Below are positions 1 through 11,250 of a DNA stretch of 64,000 nt, piece after piece; the first letter of the stretch is position 1; the number at the start of each line of letters is the position of its first letter. A program made the translations under genes and the position numbers. The notes under the pieces are model-generated. The model saw only the letters and a list, made by a program, of their open reading frames with translations. It was not told the DNA's origin and searched no databases. Source of the stretch: Allodiplogaster sudhausi (Eukaryota; Nematoda; Chromadorea; Rhabditida; Diplogasteridae); NCBI GenBank assembly GCA_945643635.1, contig CALZFC010000256.1:1072001-1136000 (forward strand), written 5' to 3'.

Positions 1-412
1 TAGACATTAACAGTGGTAAAGCCACTAAATTCTACGATTTTATGCAAACTTTAAAAATCAATATAAAATCGCCGGAGGCCATTTAGGAAAAAGTGAAAAT
101 GGTTTTCATCATTTCTCGACTTGGTCTATCAATCTGGACAGGTGAGATCAAAATCCGCCGGGTTATGCTTAGATGGTTCCCTTGTTAGAAAATTTCACTC
201 TAATTTGTTGTTTGTAGTTTGGCTGCTGGATTCAGCCAGCTCGTTTCTCAGCCAAACACCTAGCAAAAAATGCCGCTAAACAGCGTAGCCCTGTCAAATT
301 GACAGAACTTTGTCATTACGGCATATTTTGGAAAGCGGTTTTTCCTGGGTGACGCGCAATGAAAAAAGACATAAAACCCTCGGAGGAAATCGCACGGCAT
401 GTCCTCAGCACT

Positions 413-491
413 TCGCAATTCCAGTTTGAATTATTTAAATTAATTTAATTAATAGGATTAATTTCGGACCCAACAATGTTGGACGGTACTG
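413..491. repeat. Decayed right end of a Tc1/mariner-like MITE
   Basis: The segment ends in GGACGGTACTG followed by TA. It carries the AT-rich ATTTAAATTAAT block seen at the same distance from the end of the complete foldback element at 28407-28931. Its left end is either outside the window or too decayed to see. Positions 1-412 show no coding signal. Confidence 0.5.
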
Positions 492-1036
492 TAGATGGCA
501 CACGTTGCAAGAGTATTGAAGGAGATTATCGAGAAGCAGAGACTGTCAAATGGAGAGAGAAAGTGCGAAGCGAGCGAGAGAGAACGAGAGAAAGAAGCTT
601 TTCCATTTGAATAATGTGAGATAGAATTCCAGACTTTCCTGGAAGAAAACACTTTCATCCAAGGGAAAATGACAGAATATGCACAAATAAATATGCTATG
701 TATTTACATCAAAAACTATGCTTGAACAAATAGTACTGACGAACTCGCAGGAAGGAAGGACTTTATGAGACAAGAAGGCTGCTGTCAGCAATACGCATGG
801 AAAAAAGACGAAAATCTTGAACTTTTCATTGTCGTGGAACTTCTCTTCTCACAATCAGAAAAAAAGGGATGTGAAGAAGGTGACGACCATATCAGTGTAC
901 AGAATAACGTTCGTCGGCAACGTTTCACAATTTTTGAACGTTCATATTTATTTATAAATATTATATCGCTAATTTCTACAAAAAAAAAGATTTTTTTAAA
1001 ATTTATACTTTACAAAAAGATGGCTTGTTGAAATAC

Positions 1037-4000
1037 ATGGCTGTCGCAACTCAAGAAGACGAGGTTTTCTCGTGTCTTCGAGGAGCACTAAGCGAGCCGA
1101 CACTGGCCGAACGGTTGGGCCATTTTCTATTGTTATTATTATTAGCTTCTTTATATTCTCATTGTTAAATTATTTACTTTTTATGGGTATTATGCTTTCC
1201 GGACAGTCGAAAAGCGAGGCAATGCTCTGAAAGGATCCCATTGTTATATTTTCTATTTCACCTCTATCCATGCAAGCACGAAGCTCCGTTTCCATTATCT
1301 TATCGTTTTTTTTTAAATATATTTTTTTTTGCATTTTTTAATAACTAAACATTTTCTAAAAGACTCTCCGTGACGCTGCCCGACGTGGCGCTCTCATCGA
1401 TCGGGCTCCTGCGCGTCATTCTGGGTCGCGGCCTCTTCGAGCCACACATCCGCCGCCAGTTCTACAGCGTCATCTGCAGCAGTCTCTGTTAGCCACAGAG
1501 CAGATATCACACACTTGGGTTCATTTCACAATGTGAAGAGAGAGAGCTTGTGATAGATTTAGACAGATGCCGACAACAGTAGTTCAGCATAGATTACTAT
1601 TGAGTTGGGAAAGTGGGACACCGAAAATCTCAAATCTTTGTTGTACGTTTTAGATAATTCTGCATCGATTTAAAGGGAAAGAAAGCTTGTTCGGAATATA
1701 ATAAAATCAAGATAAAAATGCACTACAACGTTTAATTGTAAGCTAATCAATAAAATTAAAGGAGTTCATAAGGGAAAAACTCCTACCACGATTGGCGGCC
1801 CGATCACTTAAAAGTACGGTGTTAGTAATCTTCAGAAATGGAGCTACTGCATCTCGCCTCTCTCCTCAGAAACTTGTGGTATGGACAACGGGGTACGTGA
1901 GCCTTTGTGTTAAGAAAAACCCGGCCACTGTAGGTTGCTCAAACCATATGTATAAATTTCACTGGCAGTATTAGAATGACCCCGCCGGCCACGGTCTGGC
2001 TCACCAATTTTTTTCTGAAAATGGCGGGTAGATAAAATAATCGCGAATTCAAAGTAGATAATGCTGTTAATTAATTTCCTCAGAGCAGAGTGATTTTTGT
2101 GACTTCGAGACACTTGCAATCAAAGGTTCTAGCTCAAGCCGACTAAATAAGTCGAAAAAGCAAGACACTATTAAATTCGCCTTAGGTCTCCTTTAAAAGA
2201 AAAATTTCCGTTTGCAGTGTACAATCTCGAAGAGCTCTTCGTCTTCGTCCCTGTCACTTTGATCATTCGTCACAGCATCTCTGACCACTTTCTCGTTGCG
2301 ATTTCTACGCCAGATACGATCTTTTATCTGGTTTGCAACATAGCGTTTTGTAAACTATAATACAATATTTTATACTTTTAAATTGCAATAACATCTTTAT
2401 ATCTTTGAAAACAATGAATTTAAAAAAATAAACAATTTCTTTTTTTATATTTTTGCGTTGTTTTATTTTTAAGATAAGAGAAAAATTTTTTTACTTTTTT
2501 GTTGGAAGCAACCTTGATATATCCGTATTTCAGACAACCCTCTACATAACGCTGGCCATAAGTATAGATCGAGTGCTCGTCTTCATATTTCCTAATGTTG
2601 GGAATTTATTATTCATAAGAAATTCAAAATGCGCTGTCAATGATGTTTACTTGAAAGCAAAAAGGCAATTGTGAAAAAGTTCAACCTTTCAGATTTTTTT
2701 CTTATTCGCTCTGTTGTTATCGCCTAATACTTAAAAAAAACCAATGTATTGTGCTCAACGTTCATGAGAACATTATGGCAAATCACACAATAGACCACTT
2801 TCCCATTCTCGCGAATTGCACTTGATGTTTGCTAACCATAAGAAACGAGGATTAATAGATATACTTTAGACGCCTACAAGATGTAAACTGTATTCAAGTA
2901 AAGTAATATGCAATTATAGAGGCATAATTTCCCTTACATACGCCTTACAGGAAATATAATAGAAAGAGAAATGCTAAAAGCCCAGTGGTAAACGCACTAA
3001 AAAAATGAAGAGAAAAAGAATAATTTGAGTAAATTCACTGTCTTCTCAATTTGAGGTCTTAAAAATTTTTGAGAAAAGAATTCGTATCTAATTTGTTTGG
3101 ATTGTTTTCTTAGGCAAAATAATTATTTGTCTTTATACATTGTTCTTTACCTATTATAAGTTCCCTTTTTTAATCATAATCTTTCCAGTTGTATCGCCGC
3201 CTTCCTCACAGCGTGCAATGGCTGCTCGTGCTCGCGCCGTGGCTCTTCTCCGTCTTCGTCGCGCTCTTCAGCACCTTTCTTGGCTGCTACAAACGAATCA
3301 ACGTCTTTCTCCTTCGCTACACCTATGACTGCTCGTAGGACAGGCCTTTTTGAAAATATTTCCCCTTTTTGGAACGGTTGTTATCAATTATGTCCCGCCT
3401 AAGGATCTCCAAATGTAGATTACAAAAATAAGGCGGGCGTATTGCAAATCCCATGAGTACTGTAAAGTTGCCTTACAATATAGACCTCTCAGGAGAAATC
3501 CGGCAATTCAAGCTGCATTAATTCTTTTTCGATGATGGTCCTCCTTTAACTCACAGGAACTGCTTGCCGTACACGTGGTTCCTGTTCGACGGCGCATACG
3601 CTGCATCCGTGCTGACCTTTGTCGCGTACGCTGCAGTCTACAGCCGAATCCTCTGGCTGATGTACTTTGCCGCTGCTCGGCCGCAATCTGTCGAACTCGC
3701 AGTGGTTCAGCCATTCTACCTATTTAAGAAAGAGAATTTATCAACAATTATTATTAATGTGTCGAACTTCACAGAGTCGTCAGTTGTATTTACTTCGAGT
3801 AAAAAGAATAGGAAATGCAAGGAACGTGAACAATATTTACCGTATTTTCTCTATTAGTACCCCCCCCCCCCCTTTAATAGTACTCCCCTCTGATAAAGCC
3901 ATTGAAAAATAGAACGCCCCCCCTCCAATAGTGCCCCCCCCAATAGCCTAATATCTCAGCATCAGGCGTACATCGAATAGATACTGGAGGCATGGGATGC

Positions 4001-5383
4001 TCTCCCAAATGAACTGATTGCAAATTCATTTATGCGGTAAAATGGATATTCCAGTGATGATTCCTATGAATTCGAGCTATGATTCTTTTATTTTTGAGAA
4101 GAAAATGTTGTGATCAAACTTTTAGTGTCTCTCATTGAAAAATAGTACCCCTCCCTCTAGTAGAACCCCGACCTCTAATAGTGCCCCCCCCCTCTCGCAA
4201 GGGTATTGAAAAATAGAACCCCCGGGGGTACTAATAGAGAAAATACGGTATCTTATTTCCTTGTTAATTAATTAATTTCAAAGAACGTGAATAATATTGA
4301 TTACAAGTAATTACTGAGTTCTCTTGCAATTCACACAGTGTGTCGAGTTATTCATAAATCATGTACTATTGTTTGAATATTATGAGTTATTTGATATATA
4401 TTATTTCTTTCTTTGTTAATTAATTAATTTCTTTCCTTTCTTCCAGCTCGCTCAGTTTACCGTTCTCTCTGCTACTCCAGTGCTCAATGTGCTCTTCTTC
4501 AATCTGTCCACCAGATTCGTCGATGACGTAATCGCGGCATCGCTTCTCGTCAAGTTGACGGGAACTCTTGACGCGTGCGCAACGCCCGTCTCCATGATCG
4601 CATTTCAACCAAGGGTTTTTAATATTACTAGATATATTTTGTGCAAATGTCTAATGCATACCGTATTTTCTCCATTAGTGCCCCGGGGTACTATTTTTCA
4701 ATGCACTTGCGAGAGGGGGGGGCACTCTTAGAGGAGGGGGGGGGGGGGTTCTTTTAGAGCGAGGGGTACCATTTTTCAATGGCCTTCTCAAGTGGGGCAC
4801 TATTAGAGAGGAGGTTCTAATAGAAGGAGGGTCACTAATAGAGTAAATACGGTATATAAATCGTTAGAAATAAATATATATTTATTTACTCATATTAATA
4901 ATCATTTATTTACTTATATTAATAATTTTTGGCTAATGGCTATCCAGCTATTTTCTTCGCCGTAAACTAGTAAATTCTTCCCTTGCAAGACCTTCTATGA
5001 TTCCCCCGAACGGCTCCTTTAATGCTTGAATATATATTTTCATACATTTGTTTTATTCTTATTTATTTCAAACAAACTTTGTTTAGTATTGGAAAAAACT
5101 CCTTTTTAGTTACGACACCATTTGTTTCGGCGGTTTAAAAAGGTCAATCAGCAGCTGTCACTTGCATAGCTTCGAACGCGGCTTAACAATGCAAGTTGGC
5201 CCAAATATACAATTTTTTAAAGAGTGTAAACATTTCTAACTCATCGTACAAACTTTTGAAGCTTTTTTCGTTTAGATAACTCTCTCCGGTAATCGGGTTT
5301 TTGTCGACAAGGCACTGAATAATCGGTCTCCGAGCCCTGCTCGATCCGAGAGGGCTCGCCGGCCCGGGGCGAAGCCGCGATAA
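1037..5383 (+). CDS. 7TM chemoreceptor-like GPCR, copy 1 (TM1 shortened)
   Basis: Seven-transmembrane receptor of the nematode chemoreceptor kind; the subfamily is not assigned. Proposed exons: 1037-1118 (uncertain), 1363-1481, 2218-2330, 2534-2596, 3189-3334, 3557-3701 (or 3704), 4447-4614 and 5276-5383. Exons 3 to 8 join in frame. The TM3 end carries AISIDR (a DRY-like motif), TM4 carries WLLVLAPWLFSV, TM5 is in the 3557 exon and TM6/TM7 are in the 4447 exon. The tail is Arg-rich and ends ARRPGAKPR. Compared with the copy at 11.25 kb, the TM1 exon has lost 18 nt in frame (LNLLLL is missing), and the donor of exon 1 reads GGGC instead of GGGT. The phase of exon 1 against exon 2 does not match in either copy, so the true 5' end may differ. 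TM1 looks too short to span a membrane, so function is doubtful. Confidence 0.65.
3840..4248. repeat. C-rich inverted-repeat element with TA flanks
   Basis: The ends are CCGTATTTTCTCTATTAG and its complement CTAATAGAGAAAATACGG, each flanked by TA. The interior has runs of C and repeated 'aaaaatagaacccc' motifs. It lies in the last large intron of the receptor gene. A TA target-site duplication suggests a Tc1/mariner-type MITE. Confidence 0.6.
4661..4852. repeat. Second, shorter element of the CCGTATTTT family
   Basis: It starts TA-CCGTATTTTCTCCATTAG and ends with AGTAAATACGG-TA, with poly-G stretches inside. It has the same ends as the element at 3840 and lies in the intron before the tail exon. 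Confidence 0.55.
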
Positions 5384-6660
5384 TGTGGAGACAAAGAAGT
5401 CAGTAATGGAAAACACGTTTGAAATGGAGGAATCGGATAAAAAAATGTAAGAAGAAATGTTTCGAAAGGAACATGTATGTGTAATGAATCACGATCCAAG
5501 ATGAGTCAAAATATAAATACATAATTCTATATTACGGCACCATTTCACTTTTTACTGTTCATCCTACATGATCTACTTCAGATTATTTGATCATATCATT
5601 GATAAATCAATTCTTCTGTTCAATAAACAGCTAAATATTTCCCTTTTATTTCTATCATACACAAATCTTTATCATTTTCCTTTTTGGATTTGTTGAAGTT
5701 TTTACCATATAATACGGAAATCAGCTAAAAGTGAAAATAAATAAATAATAGATCGTAAAGTACAAAAGCCTCAACTTCGCAGGAAGGACAGTTGTTGTAC
5801 TTTTAGTTCTTTATTTTGAAGGAAAAGTAATTTCATTCAAAATTTTGCTTTTAGCTTAACCTTTAACAATGAATTTTGGAGTATCCAGACACAATTCAAG
5901 GTTATTGACTTATGGTGCGTTATATCTGTGCTATGTACACAAAATTTGCTTATGAAATAAACATTTTCATTGGACATCGATTCGATATGGAGCAGAGAAA
6001 ACCTCATAATTTTATCAGTTTCATCTTCTAGATTCTTCTACTCAGAACTTATCTTGACGCAGATAAATTCATTTATGTGCTCAAAACTTTTATGTTCATT
6101 AATTTTGCACTCGCTAATCTCTCCACAGTAGAAATCAGCTATGACTTGAAGAGCGAATGTGAAGAATAAAGGGTAGTAAATGCTCATATGTTAATAGGCA
6201 AAATAAAGGCAAAAATTACAACACAAGCCGGCCAAAATTGATTTGTTCACTTTCTCATCATTCTTCCGTTTGTTCTCCTTGAGGGATCACCGGAAGCCTG
6301 CTACTACTGCGGTTACTTTCCCCTCACGATTCTATTTCACCCTCCCACTCTCCTTTTCCCTTCACTTTCCCATCCTCCATTCCCCATTCCTCTTCTTTTC
6401 CCCACTCTTTATCTTCTGCTTCTCTTTGTCCATTCTCTCGTTCCCCTTATCCCATTTTCATTCACTTTCCCTTTCACGTTCACCTCTTCTTCTCATTCTC
6501 TACTTCACTCCTTTTACCATATATCACGAATTGCTCCTCTAATTATAGCATGGGCCATAGTGCTTGGACTCTAACATTGTCGGACTCTTACTCATGTGTT
6601 ACATTCCATGATCTTACCGCTGTTTCCCACAGGAGCTAATTCACCCTTCCTCTTGTAGAG
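5384..6660. other. Intergenic region between copy-1 receptor and Ly6 gene
   Basis: No gene is supported. The part up to 6240 matches 15014-15875. From about 6245 it matches 17005-17400 (shared CATCATTCTTCCGTTTGTTC and ATCACCGGAAGC), which is the pyrimidine-rich upstream region of the Ly6 genes and probably holds their promoter and 5' leader. Confidence 0.6.
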
Positions 6661-9611
6661 ATGCGCTTCCTCTTCCCTCTTCTGCTCCTCTCTCTTCCTC
6701 TCCACCTGGTGCTCGGACTCTCCTCTGTGGTTACCGTGGATAAAACGGATACGACGACGGCTTCAACTGAGAAACCCGTTTGGCCTTGACATCGTTCAAA
6801 AATATACTACTAGATAAGCATTTTATACATGCGATGTAATTATAAAGCACTCTAGTCAATTATACTTGTAAAAACTCTTAAAACTCTTATTCAGGGACCT
6901 CCTGGCCAATGCGACAACGACGAAGATGACCGGATCGAGAATTGTACTAACGTTGCGCCGTATTGCCTTCTTACGGTCAAACTAATCGAGGAGAAGGTGT
7001 ACGTCCCGAGCACCAAGCACGGACGAATTCCAGAAGGCTGCGTGAAATCTCCTGTTGTGGACAGATGCATTCAGGGGGCTAAACAAAACAAGTAATTTTT
7101 TAATGCCATTTTTCTTTGAAATTTCGTTCCTATAATAACGCAAAGGTTTGGCAATCAAAACGTTGCTCTGAATTTTTAAAATATACCTCGCCATTTTGTT
7201 CTTTCAGGTACTCCTGCGTCTGCGACAGTCGAAAGAAGAGTCGTTGCTCGGCCAGTTTTGAGATACAAGTGATGTTTTATTTGAAAAACAATCAATCACA
7301 TGGCTTAATTTCGCTTCTTTTTCTTTGGCACACGGCCGCTATAGTCGATACACCCGAGATCCCAGGCAGATGAGCCGAATTACATTATTGCAAACATATG
7401 TACAGTTGTGTAATTAGATACAATCCTATAGAACATTTCAGGAACATAAATGTATTAGTTTGCTTTATTAAAAAACACAAAAAGTCGGCCGTTTTACGGT
7501 GAATCATGGCCGTATTTTAGGCGATGTCGTCCTGGGTTAATCTAATAATTAATTTATGTTGCTGAAATGTCTGGAGGGTCGGTACACGTATGTATGTATG
7601 TATCAATGTCAAACCTAAATCTGCTAAATGTTCATGACCAACTTCAATCGGTGGCCGTGGCGTTGTATCAGCAGGCGCATCCTACGACTCTTCCGCCCAC
7701 AGTGACGCCTGATCCGACTGTCGGCTTTTAATTTACAAGTCGAATAAGATTAATCTAAAGATATTGTTTATCTAAAAATTATTTAGACAAAAGGATTTTT
7801 TTTAATAAAATTAAATTTAGCACCGCTGCCTGAAGGGTGCTGATCCTCTCGTAGCCTGCCCCGCTTCCTTCTTCTGCCACTCCAAGATCTTCTACGACCG
7901 GGGCACCTTCCGGATTTCCAACCGAACCGGCCTCGGCTGTGTGGAAAAGCTCCCTGACGAAACACTCAAAGATACCTGCCGCAAGGTATAAGCCTATTTT
8001 CTGGTTTAAAATGTGTTTTAAAGTAAATTACAAAATTGAGTAGTAAAATTAATGTAATATAATTTCAGGTCGAGTCTTTCATCGCCTCGGATCCGATCTT
8101 CGAGTGCTTCTGCCCGAGTGAAGTTGGCCGCGCTTGCAATGCACTGGATGAGGTAAATAAAATGATAGGAAATGGATGATGAAAGTGAATAGCATATTTT
8201 GATGGAATAATATATGGTTATGCTGGCTATTTCCAGGACAAGAATAAGGATCGAATGGACAAGTGGGACAAGGAGGTCGGAGCAATGATGAATGAAGTGG
8301 TTAAAAAGTAGAAGGAGAAGGAGTTGAAGAAGTTGAAGAAGTTGAGTGAGGACAAGGGCAATTTCCCCAAAGCGGTCTTCAGTCGATCTGGTGGATAATT
8401 CTCTCATTAACCATGGAAACACAATCTTATTTATTTAAAAAGCCTATTTTATAAAATCTTCACCTAGATACATCCGTGAAGGCAGCTCTCTTTTATTTGG
8501 GCCTCGCGCTCTTCGTTATCAGCAACCTGGCCTTCTTTGGCAATATATTTGTGGTGCGCTTTCTCTCATTTTTTCCGTTCTACACCATCTCCATTCTATC
8601 TCTTTCTTTCTCTCTACCCTTCCCAATTTAAATTTCCTATCATTCTCGTGTTGGCTAACTAATTTTAAATTAAGATATCATGTTCTATAAATGAATTAAA
8701 TTGATTGCGATACCTTTAATATGATGAGGGATAACTTTCATCTTAAGAATGGTATCACAATCAGGTTAATTCATTTATTGAACATGATATCTGAATTTAA
8801 AATTAGATACGTAAACATTTAAAGGAAAGAATAGATTAAACATGAATGCTTTAATAGCTTCTGAATACTGTAAATCTCGTAAAGGCTTGGGTGCTGAAGC
8901 GTCGAGTGCACGCGATGCGTGCGAAGGCGAAGAAGGCGAAGCAGAATCGCATCAAAAGGCCGGAGCCGTTGAAGAGCCCATCGGCTAACTCCAAAATTCC
9001 GCCCGCCCCTTCTCATTCTTTGCTGGCGCCCACTAAAGTCTGATTATTTATGAAATTTTGTTTTATTTATACCTCACCAGCAAATTTGTTGGTAAGAATA
9101 GGAAGCAAATTTTGTTATTTTTTTCTATTTTTTTGCAGTCGCCTTTGGCAACTCTGACTTCCTCGCCAGTTCCTGATGTCCAATCCAAGGTTGCTCTTCT
9201 TTATCTCTTCCATTAGATTTTTGGATATGGGCGAAGAAGCGTAAATTGTGAAAGAGTTGGGAACTTTTTTGTTTCTTGGAAACATTTCGTCAGGCTTCCT
9301 TCTATATTTTTTCAACCATGTGTTTTCTTCCAGAATTCGTTTATATTGAAATCTACTTTGAAGGGCTGCGTTAAGTTGCGTGAGAAACCGAAAGAGAACG
9401 CCAAGGCCAAGTCAACTGCGACCGTATGTTTTTTTTTAAATAAATAAATATTTACAATTATTTATTATTAACCATAATTTACATTTAAATATTCCTTGAG
9501 GCAAGGGCCAATTCTTTCAAGAGCGTGTCTTACAAAAGACCGCTTGGGAATCCGCCTACGAGTTCGGTTGGTTCATCGTGTTCACTTTTGCAAAGATGCG
9601 CATTTAACTAG
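6661..9611 (+). CDS. Membrane protein with two Ly6/three-finger-like domains, copy 1; internal stop
   Basis: Exons (phase-consistent): 6661-6777, 6895-7091, 7208-7268, 7642-7719, 7821-7985, 8069-8152, 8237-8390, 8468-8553, 8885-9037, 9139-9189, 9334-9423, 9501-9611. A signal peptide (MRFLFPLLLLSL) is followed by cysteine domain 1 (exons 2-3, ending YSCVCDSRKKSRC), a TTLPPT linker, and cysteine domain 2 (exons 5-6, ending FECFCPSEVGRACN). The terminal C-N and eight-cysteine spacing resemble Ly6/three-finger folds. A Lys/Glu stretch, one TM helix (exon 8) and a basic tail follow. Lesions relative to the 17.4 kb paralogue are an in-frame TAG at 8309-8311, and the exon 4 acceptor reading AA instead of AG. 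Skipping exon 4 (78 nt) keeps frame. With the stop, the product would be a secreted two-domain protein. No phosphatase domain is present. Confidence 0.6.
7403..7582. repeat. Decayed Tc1-like MITE in intron 3 of the Ly6 gene
   Basis: The ends resemble the 28407-28931 element: TACAGT then AACATTTCAGGAACATAAAT on the left, and TTAATTTATGTTGCTGAAAT on the right. It sits directly before the exon that has lost its acceptor AG. Confidence 0.45.
8659..8806. repeat. 148-bp palindromic MITE
   Basis: CTAATTTTAAATTAAGATAT on the left is mirrored by ATATCTGAATTTAAAATTAG on the right. The similarity between arms extends over about 60 bp (CATGTTC, AATGAATTAA, GATTG, GGTATC). It lies inside intron 8 of the Ly6 gene. 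Confidence 0.65.
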
Positions 9612-11250
9612 AAGTCAAACGCTCGGGGATTCTAGGGTGTTCTGATGGCATAGTCACAAACGACGGCTTTCATTATGTTTGCAGGACGCTTCGTGCTCAT
9701 TTGGCGTCACGCAAAGGGAAGCTTTTTCGAAGGAGTCAGACCAGCGTTAAGAGGAGAAAAGACCTTTCCTCTTCTTCTTTTCCCTACAAAAAGGCGTATT
9801 TGTCTTTTTCAATAAAAAAAAATGATTTAGCAGCACTCAGATTACAAACCCACAACGAAAGAACTCTTACTCAATACACGGTAGCTCTAGAAAAACATTT
9901 TATGAAAATTTATCGGGCGTACCCGAACGGGGAAACGGAGTAGTGAAACGCTGTTGTTGCGATAACTTGTGCTTCAAATCAAGAGAAAAGAAGAAAAATT
10001 CCCAGACACATCAATAAATTTCTTAATGTCTGCACACATTGATAATGCGGTCTGAACGAAGAGGAAGGAAGAGCAAGCTCTTTTTTCGACACCAACTCGT
10101 TCGCTGCTAGGTTCTGTGCAGTAAAGGCCCGAGGACAAGGTTCGTATCCTTATCGGAAAACGCGGACTTCTTCCTTTGCATCTGTCAACGATATAGCAAA
10201 AAAAAAGATGTTCTTTTAGCCATCGACTAGTGGTAAGCGAGCCTTCATTAAATTTAGATATGTATGTACCTGTGTGCTTTTTATGTGCCATGACCAATGA
10301 GCTAATTGTAAGCGGCTTCTAGAGCATCAGTATAAATACTATGAGCATCAAACATCGATTATGTGTGATTATTTATGAAAAAGATTTTAAAAAAAAGCTT
10401 CGAAAAATCATTGGGATTCAAAAGGTGCAAGGATATTTTTCATTATTCGACCGTTTGGCAAACACACAAATACAAAAACACGTAATCTATTGCTGCTCTA
10501 ATTGAGGCTTAGTATCCTCCAGTTTAAACAGTTGGGCATGGTCACGGTCATTTGACAAAAGAAAAAGAAGAAATAAATTCGAGCCAGCCTGAAAGTGAAT
10601 ATGAAAGTTGCAGATATACCTTAACTCTCTGTCAATTGTATATCTTCCTCACAAGACACGCAGATTCCACATGCCAACTGTTCTCTCTTCATCCATTTTC
10701 AATATCCCAGCCAGTGTTCGATTTTGTGTGTACACAGATGCCATAACTTGCAAGAGCAAATAGAGAGATTATAGAGAGCGAGAGACTTCCAAATGCACTG
10801 AGAGAAAACGAGAGAAAGAAGCTTTCCCCTTTTGAATAATGTGAGATTCGATTCGAGACTTTAATAAAAGAAAACACTTTCATCTTAGGGAAAATGACAG
10901 AATATGCACAAATAAATATATGTAGTATGTACATAAAAAAAAACTATGCTTGAACAAATAGTACTGACGAACTCGTGGGAAGGAAGTACTTTCTGCGACA
11001 AGAACGTTCCATTCAGTCATGCGCATGGAAAAAAGGCGAAAATCTTGAACTTTTCATTGTCTTGAAACTTCTCTTCTCACAATCTGAAAAACGGATGAGA
11101 AGAAGGTGACGAATATATCAGTGTGCAGAAAAACGTTAGTCGGCAACGTTTCACAATTTTTGAATGTACATATTTACCTATTTTGTCGCTAATTTCTGCA
11201 AAAAACACAACTGTTAAACTATACAAAAATGAGTTCTTGTTGAAATAGCA
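9612..11250. other. Intergenic region
   Basis: No supported gene. From about 10730 it is the start of the second segmental duplication. The T-arm-like motif near 10140 (AAGGTTCGTATCCTT) has no matching acceptor stem, so it is not called as a tRNA. Confidence 0.5.

Larger units (their letters stand above)
480..6240. repeat. Segmental duplication, copy 1 (pairs with about 10730-15875)
   Basis: Long colinear near-identity with 10730-15875 covers exons, introns and intergenic DNA of the 7TM gene. Both copies end in the same ACAAGCCGGCCAAAATT stretch (about 6222-6239 and 15856-15873). The stretch 2840-4250 against 12790-14190 is almost base-for-base identical, whereas 1490-2200 has diverged by insertions and deletions. 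Confidence 0.9.

Noticed and set aside
5272..5499. Minus-strand frame with LTSLSPHYRGFAPGRR, repeated at 14872-15129
   Set aside because: It is the antisense shadow of the GPCR tail exon, which reads in phase on the plus strand in copy 1.
10130..10165. Possible tRNA T-arm AAGGTTCGTATCCTT
   Set aside because: No acceptor stem or anticodon arm can be placed around it.
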